Source of the DNA: Paenibacillus sp. FSL M7-0420
Lineage (GTDB): Bacteria > Bacillota > Bacilli > Paenibacillales > Paenibacillaceae
DNA length: 64,000 nucleotides
Direction of reading: 5' to 3'
Assembly (NCBI RefSeq): GCF_038002345.1
Contig: NZ_JBBOCJ010000001.1
Span: 6,076,001 to 6,140,000, forward strand
Shown piece by piece: positions 57,905 through 64,000 of the stretch. The translations under genes were made by a program, and so were the position numbers. The notes beneath the pieces are model-generated. The model ran no database searches. It saw only the letters and a list, made by a program, of their open reading frames with translations, and was not told the DNA's origin. The number at the start of each line of letters is the position of its first letter. Position 1 is the first letter of the stretch.

Positions 57905-58359
57905 GCCTATTGTATTCGGTTTTTCACATACATTCGGCAATCTTTCCTTCCCATACAAGTGGAAACGGCATTGCTGTCCTTTTTAAGGACGGTACCGTTT
58001 CGGCGAGAAATAGAAGGAAAATTTGTAGGGGGAAACCTATAAATTCTTATATTTCGAGAACAAAATGTCTGCGGCATCCCCATTGTAATCGGTTTTTCGA
58101 CCATATTCGGCCCACGCGCCTCTGCCGCACCGAATGTGATCGGTTTTTCGACCATATTCGGCCCACGCGCCTCTGCCGCACCGAATGTGGTCGGTTTTTC
58201 GACCATATCCGGCCCAGACGCCTCTGCCGTGCCGAATGTGGTCGGTTTTTCGACTACATTTAGCCCAGATGCTCACGCGCTGCCCATTTTGTCCGGTGAA
58301 ATCAGCGAAGTACATAAGACACTTCCACATCGGACGCAAATCATCATTTCCTAATCAAC
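57905..58359. repeat. 51-bp tandem repeat array and related single copies
   Basis: The unit (17 codons long, so all frames stay open) runs CGAATGTGATCGGTTTTTCG, then a CCATATTCGGCCC part, then ACGCGCCTCTGCCGCAC. Units are at 58080-58130, 58131-58181, 58182-58232 and a diverged one at 58233-58283. A separate copy of the core, CTATTGTATTCGGTTTTTC, is at 57906-57924, and two more cores lie near 3714 and 3788. There are no unique spacers, so it is not CRISPR. No gene is supported between 57722 and 58455. Confidence 0.75.
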
Positions 58360-58420
58360 AAAAAAGCCACTCAATCGCACCGGATGTTTTCCCCTTGGAT
58401 ACATCCGGTGCGAGGCGACT
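58360..58420 (-). terminator. Terminator of the nucleoside operon
   Basis: TCGCACCGGATG pairs with CATCCGGTGCGA, extended by AGTCGCC-type outer pairing, and is followed by TTTTTTG on the minus strand. Confidence 0.8.
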
Positions 58421-58455
58421 TCATAAAAAGCGCTCAAATATAATTAGTATCTGTA

Positions 58456-59859
58456 TTATCCCTGTTTCGCTTCTCCCAGCTCCGCCCGCAGCTTCAGAAA
58501 CACCTGATAGCTCCGCTCGGCGACCTCAGAAATGGCGATCGGGTGGAAGCCCGGCAGATCCGCATACAACAGGTCGTTGAGCGGTGCGGTCCACTTAACC
58601 GGCAGCTTGGCTGCACCCAGCTTCGCTCCCATAATGGAGCCGACGGTGGCCCCGTTGCAGTCGGTATCCATTCCGGCCGATACGGAGGTGACCACCGCTT
58701 TCTCGAAGTCATCGCCGCCGTAGATCAGCGAGGCGGCCACAATGGCAGCGTTGTTGTTCGTATGCACCGGGTCGTAATGGCTGAACTCGTTCCAGAGAGT
58801 GCTGACCAGCTCACGCTCACTGCCTGCCTGCTGTGCAATTTCTACGCCCCGCAGCACATCCTTAGCCAGTCTGCTCGTCTGTGGAATCTCGCTCAGGCCG
58901 ATCTGCACAATCTCCTGGTTGCTGAGGCCTGCGAAAGCTGCTGAGATCATCGCGGCATTGAACATCTCGCCGTAGATCCCGTTCTTCACATGCGAGAAGG
59001 AGGCATCCCGCCAGCCCAGCTCTGCCGCTAATTCGGGATGTCCGGCCGCTCCATAAGCCAGGGCATCCGCGCGGATCGCCGCACCAATCCATTCCCGGTA
59101 CGGATTCAGATGCATCCGTACCCGCTCCTGCCGCAGCGGCCAATCCGCCGGCTTCTCCCCGTGAAGATGGGAGGTCTCCTGAGCAAAGTTCATATAGCTC
59201 TGCGTTTCCGCCGTGCAGACCTGACTGTAGGTCAGATGCCCGTGCCACAGTTTGCCGATATCCCAGGAATCCCAATTCAGCCCTTTTTGCTCCAGCAGGA
59301 TCAGGCCAAGCACTGTATAACGGATATCATCATCGCTCTCCATGAAGCTGATCTTCTCACGCGTGCTGGTGAATGACCAGTCGCTTAAGCCGAGGCCGTA
59401 TTCCTCGCGTGCCGTGGAATGCTCAGGAGTATAACCTGTAATCGGCCAGGCATCCGCACCGCGGAACCACAGCTCGATATTCTCCCAGCCGGTCCGGCCA
59501 TCCTTGCCGTACAGATAGTCCCAATATTCCAGCGGCTTGCCCAGCGCGCAGCCTACACTCCGCCCGAGCCAGGCCCCGTAGAACCTGTCTCTCCACTGGT
59601 CCGGCGTCCAATCCACCGCAAGCTTGCGCGGACCTTCCGGACGGAGCTGCCTGATTCCCGCCAGATCCGAAGGCTCCTTATAAGGAAAATCAGCGGATAC
59701 TGGAAATGCCATCAGCTCCCGGTATACCTCCATCAGCTTGTCCTCATCGCTCCCGGCCGCATCCAGCTTCTCCGCCAAACTGCCCGGCTGGCAGCCTTCC
59801 TCGATCCGCTGCTGCAGCTCGAACCTTACCGTCTCCTGCAGACGTTCCCAGCCCGCCAT
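58456..59859 (-). CDS. ADP-ribosylglycohydrolase-family protein
   Basis: The 467-residue cytoplasmic protein has an N-terminal extension of about 85 residues, then a DraG/ARH fold: FYGAWLGRSVGCALGKPLE, the first Mg-binding motif ESDDDIRYT, NNNAAIVAASLIYGG and the second metal motif SAGMDTDCNGATVGSIMGAKLG. Family enzymes cleave ADP-ribose N-glycosidic or related bonds. It begins three bases after a nucleoside hydrolase in a nucleoside-import operon. So its substrate is more likely a small ribosylated compound than a modified protein; that is inference. Confidence 0.85.
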   Translation of the reverse strand: MAGWERLQETVRFELQQRIEEGCQPGSLAEKLDAAGSDEDKLMEVYRELMAFPVSADFPYKEPSDLAGIRQLRPEGPRKLAVDWTPDQWRDRFYGAWLGRSVGCALGKPLEYWDYLYGKDGRTGWENIELWFRGADAWPITGYTPEHSTAREEYGLGLSDWSFTSTREKISFMESDDDIRYTVLGLILLEQKGLNWDSWDIGKLWHGHLTYSQVCTAETQSYMNFAQETSHLHGEKPADWPLRQERVRMHLNPYREWIGAAIRADALAYGAAGHPELAAELGWRDASFSHVKNGIYGEMFNAAMISAAFAGLSNQEIVQIGLSEIPQTSRLAKDVLRGVEIAQQAGSERELVSTLWNEFSHYDPVHTNNNAAIVAASLIYGGDDFEKAVVTSVSAGMDTDCNGATVGSIMGAKLGAAKLPVKWTAPLNDLLYADLPGFHPIAISEVAERSYQVFLKLRAELGEAKQG

Positions 59860-59862
59860 CCG

Positions 59863-60819
59863 TTAGGATTCTCCTGCCGGAGACCCCAGCTGCCGGTCTA
59901 AACGTTCCAACGAATCGAACAGCAGCTTGATGAAGGCTTCGCGGTCTACACCAAGCAGTACCTCCGTATTCGCAGGCTGGTCCGGCTTCTTGCGGCGGTC
60001 CGCCACAGTCATGCCGCGGGTAAGCTTGCCTTCAGTCTCTACTGTTACATACAGGTGCTCGGATTCGAACAGCTCCGGGTGCAGCAGCCAGGCAATGGCG
60101 CAAGGGTCATGCAGCGCATTGCCGACAAAGCCCATTTTCTTCCCGTAGATCGAATAGAAATCTAGCAGCTCACCGACCATGACGGACACGGGACCGCGCG
60201 TCTTCAGCTCCTGAATCTCCTCTTCGAAGATCGCCGCTTTATCTGTCACATCCAATCCGCTCATGACAATCGGAATGCCGGATTCGAAAACGATCCGCGC
60301 CGCCTCCGGGTCTACATAAATATTGAACTCCGCTGTCCGGGTCACATTGCCGTAAGCCAGTCCGCCGCCCATTAGCGAGATCTTCTCGATCCGCTCCTTC
60401 ACTTCCGGGTAAGCGGTAATTAGCAGAGCGATATTCGTCAGCGGGGCGGTAGGCACCAGAGTGATTTTCTCATCTGAGGCGCGGATAATCTCCAGCATGA
60501 ATTCTACTGCGCCCTGCTCTACGGGCTTGAACTTGCTCGCCGGCAGCGCCGGGCCATCCATGCCAGACTCCCCGTGGGCTTCCTCTCCGGTTACAAGCTT
60601 GCCCAGCAGCGGCGCCGCAGCGCCTTTGGCTACCGGAATGTCTGCATTTACAAAGCTGAGAATCTTAAGCGCATTGTCGGTGATTTTATCCAGAATCTGG
60701 TTGCCGCCAACGGTTGTAATCCCCCGGATATCCAGCTCTCCCGGATGTGCCAGCGCAAGCAGAATGGCAATCGCGTCGTCATGCCCCGGATCGCAGTCAA
60801 TAATGATAGGTGTTGGCAT
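59863..60819 (-). CDS. Inosine/uridine-preferring nucleoside hydrolase
   Basis: The 318-residue enzyme begins with the calcium and catalytic motif IIIDCDPGHDDAIAI. It has LVPTAPLTNIALLI, GGGLAYGNVTRTAEFNIYVDPEAA and a NALHDPCAIAWLL His-Asp pair, the complete IunH site. It splits nucleosides to base and ribose in the cytoplasm. It lies between a nucleoside-type permease pair and an ADP-ribosylglycohydrolase on one strand. The specific base cannot be read from sequence. Confidence 0.92.
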   Translation of the reverse strand: MPTPIIIDCDPGHDDAIAILLALAHPGELDIRGITTVGGNQILDKITDNALKILSFVNADIPVAKGAAAPLLGKLVTGEEAHGESGMDGPALPASKFKPVEQGAVEFMLEIIRASDEKITLVPTAPLTNIALLITAYPEVKERIEKISLMGGGLAYGNVTRTAEFNIYVDPEAARIVFESGIPIVMSGLDVTDKAAIFEEEIQELKTRGPVSVMVGELLDFYSIYGKKMGFVGNALHDPCAIAWLLHPELFESEHLYVTVETEGKLTRGMTVADRRKKPDQPANTEVLLGVDREAFIKLLFDSLERLDRQLGSPAGES

Positions 60820-60898
60820 CGTTGTCGCTCCCTTTGATTAGTTGTGAATGGCTAGATAAGACGCACTTAAGAGTTGAACTTGAAGCTTGGTCGAAGCT

Positions 60899-61026
60899 GC
60901 GGTGAACATTTGGACTTCCGGCCGCTGTTGTCACCAGATTTCTTGATTTTGAACCGCTCTTCGCGGTAGAAATCCGGTGACAAAGGCGGACGCTATCGCT
61001 CCTACAGTTCCAAATTTCCCCTCCGC
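60899..61026 (-). repeat. Palindromic repeat element, copy 2 (covarying hairpin)
   Basis: This is the minus-strand counterpart of 6693-6819. The central stem is TTGTCACCGGATTTCT (60968-60983) against AGAAATCTGGTGACAA (60928-60943), with one G-T pair. Compared with copy 1, five pairs are changed on both arms so that pairing is kept. The outer stems (GCGG/CCGC, ATTTGGA/TCCAAAT, CCGC/GCGG) and most unpaired bases are identical. It lies within the nucleoside operon between the permease stop and the hydrolase start, in the direction of transcription, and fills the 255-base gap there. Confidence 0.8.
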
Positions 61027-61074
61027 TTCTTTTTGCTTTTCGCTAATTTCTTTCGTGTGCCTTATCTACCTTGT

Positions 61075-62013
61075 TTATTTCGTAACAGTAGCCTTAAGCT
61101 TCTTGTTCTTCTTCCGTGTCTCCGAGATTGCGTAGATAATCAGACCGATCACCGTTGCCACATAAGGCAGCGTAGCGATCAGCTCAGCTGGAATCTTCAG
61201 CACCTGCAGGGCATTGGAGAGCGCGTCCGCTGCGCCGAAGAGCAGCGAGGTCAGCGCTGTGCCCACGGTGGTGCTCCGGCCCATGGATTCAGCAGCGATG
61301 GCAATCCAGCCCCGGCCGGCAATCATATCGCGGGTGAACAGCGACAAGTAGCCCATCGACATATAAGCTCCGCCCAGGCTGGCGAAGAAGCCGCTGAGCA
61401 GTAGCGCGCTGTACTGGATGCGGACCACACTGACGCCCACTGATTGGGCCGCATGCGGATTCTCGCCTACGGAGCGGATTCGCAGCCCAAGCGGTGTACG
61501 GTTGAGCAGATAATAGACTACGAGCACTGACAATATAGAGAAATACGTCAGAATGTGGTGCCCCGACAGAATCGGGCCCAGCACCGGAATATCCTGCAGG
61601 AGCGGAATATCTATACTCGGCAGCACTTTACTCGCCAGGGAGGTGGATGATCCTTTGTCACCGCTCAGCAGATACAGAATAAATACCGTACCGCCGGAAG
61701 CGAACATATTGATCGCCACCCCGCCGAGAATAATGTGGGTCTTGAACTTTAAGGTGAAAAAAGCCAAAATGCCCGCAATCAGCGTTCCCGACAGCACCGC
61801 CCCAAGCAATCCCACCCAGGCGCTCTGCGTATAGGCACTCACGATAACCCCGGCCAGCGCCGAGACCAGCATGATCCCTTCCATCCCGATGTTGATGATT
61901 CCGGCACGGTTCGAGATCAGCGCCCCCAGTGCAGCGAATAGTATCGGCGTGGTTACACGCAGGACAGAGAAGGCAAAATCCGTCGTCAGAATGACATTCA
62001 GCAGACTGTTCAT
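61075..62013 (-). CDS. Nucleoside ABC transporter permease (NupQ/YufQ-like)
   Basis: The 312-residue protein has eight or nine hydrophobic helices and the BPD_transp_2 pattern of nucleoside and ribose permeases: LGALISNRAGIINIGMEGIML near the N-terminus and IAGRGWIAIAAESMGRSTTVG later. These match the BmpA-NupOPQ class. Its ATG overlaps the stop of the partner permease by four bases. Confidence 0.88.
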   Translation of the reverse strand: MNSLLNVILTTDFAFSVLRVTTPILFAALGALISNRAGIINIGMEGIMLVSALAGVIVSAYTQSAWVGLLGAVLSGTLIAGILAFFTLKFKTHIILGGVAINMFASGGTVFILYLLSGDKGSSTSLASKVLPSIDIPLLQDIPVLGPILSGHHILTYFSILSVLVVYYLLNRTPLGLRIRSVGENPHAAQSVGVSVVRIQYSALLLSGFFASLGGAYMSMGYLSLFTRDMIAGRGWIAIAAESMGRSTTVGTALTSLLFGAADALSNALQVLKIPAELIATLPYVATVIGLIIYAISETRKKNKKLKATVTK

Positions 62014-63056
62014 GCTTCCTTCGCCTCCTTCAGCAGCATGCGGTTCTTCCAGAACTTGAGGAACTGCTCAGCGGATATCAGCAGAATAATGACCGCCTGG
62101 ATAATCGAGATCATCTCGGACGGCACATCAGACAGGCGCGACATCATGTCGGCGCCAATACGGATATAGGCCAGGAAGAGCGCCGAGACAATGACGGAGA
62201 ACGGATTATTCTTGGCCAGCATGGCCACCAGTGCACCATCCATACCGTAGCCCGGTAAGGAGGTCCACTGAAACCGGCTGTACATCCCGAGCACCTCCAC
62301 CGAGCCGCCCATACCGGCAATGAAACCGGCGATCAGATGGACCAGAATGATCACCTTGGCCGTCTTCATGCCTGAATAACGGGCGAAGTCCCGGTTAACC
62401 CCGGTCATCCGCAGCTCATAGCCCCATTTGGTCCGGTAGAGGAACAGATGAGCGAGCACAATGAGCACCAGCACAATAATAAGTCCGGTATGAATCCGTG
62501 TCCCGGCAAACAGCTTGCTGAGCTGGGCCGTTTTCTCGAATTTAAAAGAAACGTTGGCAAAGGCCTTGGCATCCCGCAGATGGTAGTTCAGCAGGTACAG
62601 CCCCACCCCAAACAGGATGTTATTGAACATCAGCGAGGTCACCAGCTCATTGGCGTTCCACTTCGCTTTGAGAATACCGGGGATGGCTGAGAGCAGTGCC
62701 CCTACGATCGAGCCCGCAAGAATCGCCACTACCGGATGGAACCAGCTGTTCAGGCTGAGATGAATCGCCAGCGCAGTAGTCACGACACCGGAGAAATAGA
62801 AGATCCCCTCCGCTCCCAGGTTGAACATATTGGCCCGGAACAGCAGGGAGACCGCAAGGCCGGTGAACATCAGCGGAATCGCCATTTCAATGACGTTGCC
62901 GATATGGCCCTTCGTGGACAACGGCTCCCAGAGGAAGATTCCGATTGTCTTCACCGGGTGGTCACTGACCAGCGAGATGATCAGGAACGCGATAATAAGT
63001 GCAATGACGATGACCGCCGCTGTGCGGATCGCCTCGAAATATTTGACTTTAAACAT
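62010..63056 (-). CDS. Nucleoside ABC transporter permease (NupP/YufP-like)
   Basis: About 348 residues with multiple helices and NMFNLGAEGIFYFSGVV and SLPGYGMDGALVAMLAKNNP motifs of the NupP branch. The frame is open to 63176, but the ATG at 63056 has GGAGGG nine bases upstream and starts MFKVKYFEAIRTA, a normal N-terminus. It overlaps the ATPase stop by eight bases. Confidence 0.88.
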   Translation of the reverse strand: MFKVKYFEAIRTAAVIVIALIIAFLIISLVSDHPVKTIGIFLWEPLSTKGHIGNVIEMAIPLMFTGLAVSLLFRANMFNLGAEGIFYFSGVVTTALAIHLSLNSWFHPVVAILAGSIVGALLSAIPGILKAKWNANELVTSLMFNNILFGVGLYLLNYHLRDAKAFANVSFKFEKTAQLSKLFAGTRIHTGLIIVLVLIVLAHLFLYRTKWGYELRMTGVNRDFARYSGMKTAKVIILVHLIAGFIAGMGGSVEVLGMYSRFQWTSLPGYGMDGALVAMLAKNNPFSVIVSALFLAYIRIGADMMSRLSDVPSEMISIIQAVIILLISAEQFLKFWKNRMLLKEAKEA

Positions 63057-64000
63057 GATATGCGGCCCTCCCGGTCTGCTCTTTATCCTGCCGGTTAATG
63101 CCCAGCATGTAGAGCCCCAGCTCTTCCTCACCGACTGCTGACGGATGTTCGAAATAGGCAACAATCTGGCCCTCATACATCACGAGCAGACTGTCACTCA
63201 GCTCCAGAATTTCATTCAAATCCGCTGATACCAGCAGCGTGGCACAGTTCGCCGAGCGCAGCTCCAGCAGCTTCTGGTGGATGAACTGAGCGGCCCCGAT
63301 ATCCACGCCCCGGGTCGGCTGCTCGGCGATCAGCAGCTGCGGATTCGTGGAACACTCCCTGGCTACGACCACCTTCTGCATGTTACCGCCGGACAGCATG
63401 CCGATCGGCTGCTGCGGACCGGAGCACCGCACCTTGAATTCCTCCACCAGCGCAGAGGCCAGCGCAGCAATTCTGGACCCGTGCAGAAATGGCCCTTTAT
63501 TCATATCCTTCTGGCGGTAGCGCGTGGAGATCAGATTGTCAGCAATGCTGGCTTCTCCGGCAGAGCCCTGGCGCATCCGGTCCTCAGGGATATAGGATAC
63601 CCCCAGGTTGCGGATGTCCAGAATATCCAGCTCACGGATATCCTTCCCCTTCACCTGTACCGTCCCGCTGCCGCCAACCCCGCGCAGGCCGCCGGTCAGC
63701 GCCTCGATCAGCTGTGTCTGTCCGTTCCCTTCAACGCCGGCGATGCCGACAATCTGGCCTTCACGGACCGAGAAGCTGAGCTCGGAGAGCAGCGCTTTTC
63801 CCTGGCTGTCTGAGACGCTCAGCCCTTCCACTGTAAGCACCGGCTTACCGTAGGGAAGATCGCTTTTGTCATACTTCAGCACCACATCGCGCCCGACCAT
63901 CAGCCGCGAGATCTCCTGCTCCGTTACTTCTTTGGTCTCGAAGACGCCTTCACTCCGGCCGCCGCGCATGATGGTAATACGGTCACAGATGGCTTTGACC
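63049..64000 (-). CDS. Nucleoside ABC transporter ATPase (NupO-like), partial at window edge
   Basis: Only the C-terminal part is in the window: the frame continues through 64000, reading VKAICDRITIMRGGR, the typical end of the first cassette. The second cassette follows, with a modified Walker A GVEGNGQTQ, signature LSGGNMQKV and ADLNEI in the H-loop region. Degenerate Walker A is usual in this tandem-ATPase family (RbsA/NupO, about 510 residues). A binding lipoprotein gene is expected beyond the right edge. Confidence 0.9.
   Translation of the reverse strand, partial: VKAICDRITIMRGGRSEGVFETKEVTEQEISRLMVGRDVVLKYDKSDLPYGKPVLTVEGLSVSDSQGKALLSELSFSVREGQIVGIAGVEGNGQTQLIEALTGGLRGVGGSGTVQVKGKDIRELDILDIRNLGVSYIPEDRMRQGSAGEASIADNLISTRYRQKDMNKGPFLHGSRIAALASALVEEFKVRCSGPQQPIGMLSGGNMQKVVVARECSTNPQLLIAEQPTRGVDIGAAQFIHQKLLELRSANCATLLVSADLNEILELSDSLLVMYEGQIVAYFEHPSAVGEEELGLYMLGINRQDKEQTGRAAYHV

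Noticed and set aside
58080..58283. CRISPR array
   Set aside because: Units are contiguous and have no unique spacers; no cas genes are in the window.
57907..58339. Repeat-encoded peptides of 17-residue period (MVEKPITFGAAEARGPN type)
   Set aside because: The 51-bp repeat keeps every frame open and no ribosome site is present, so I treat the repeat as non-coding DNA.

Overview
The window looks like chromosomal DNA of a spore-forming Firmicute of the Paenibacillus type. The reasons are an SspI-type spore protein, Gram-positive Shine-Dalgarno sites, LplB/YtcP sugar permeases under YesM/YesN regulators, a LiaFSR/PspA envelope-stress cluster, and a moderately GC-rich composition with Firmicute gene families. 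No phage, plasmid or CRISPR module is visible. The only intact mobile element is one IS4-family insertion sequence.

Layout. 1-2100: a DUF2798-like membrane protein, then a scar made of three truncated sucrose-type genes (GH32, LacI, fructokinase), then an uncharacterised protein. 2243-3486: the IS, inserted inside one unit of a short intergenic repeat family. 3977-6507: a LacI repressor divergent from a 6-phospho-beta-glucosidase with an operator in the promoter. 6961-10556: lipoprotein, response regulator and histidine kinase. 10586-13302 (minus): OsmC-like protein, phosphoesterase, DUF421 membrane protein and a frameshifted DapA-family gene. 13425-17010: a secreted protein, a two-component system, and a decayed duplicate of the secreted-protein locus. 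17084-22350 (minus): a complete 16S-23S-5S operon with processing stems, terminator and promoter.

22354-28356: a zinc-finger/TIR-like protein, a dioxygenase/esterase pair divergent from an XRE-cupin regulator, an S51 peptidase, a TrmH methyltransferase, a KtrA-like protein and sspI. 28479-33049: prfC, zwf and a YwmB-like protein. 33240-34060: a PadR remnant fused by overlap to a DUF2812 gene. 34156-38975 (minus): LiaI-like, PspA, PspC, PspA, then LiaF, LiaS, LiaR. 39212-40950: a DMT exporter and a GbsR-like regulator.

41174-46183: a Ugp-like ABC importer with a HAD hydrolase and a metallophosphoesterase. 46275-48574 (minus): a methionine importer whose metN has no canonical start codon. 48880-57721 (minus): an LplABC-type sugar importer driven by one YesM kinase and two YesN-type regulators. 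58456-64000 (minus): a nucleoside ABC importer, nucleoside hydrolase and ADP-ribosylglycohydrolase, running off the right edge.

The most unusual signal is non-coding. Two copies of a ~128-bp imperfect palindrome (6693-6819 plus strand, 60899-61026 minus strand) share nearly identical flanks, but their central stem differs by five compensatory base-pair changes. This is direct evidence for selection on, or repair of, a hairpin. Other structure includes a 51-bp tandem repeat related to dispersed single copies, and several small gene remnants.
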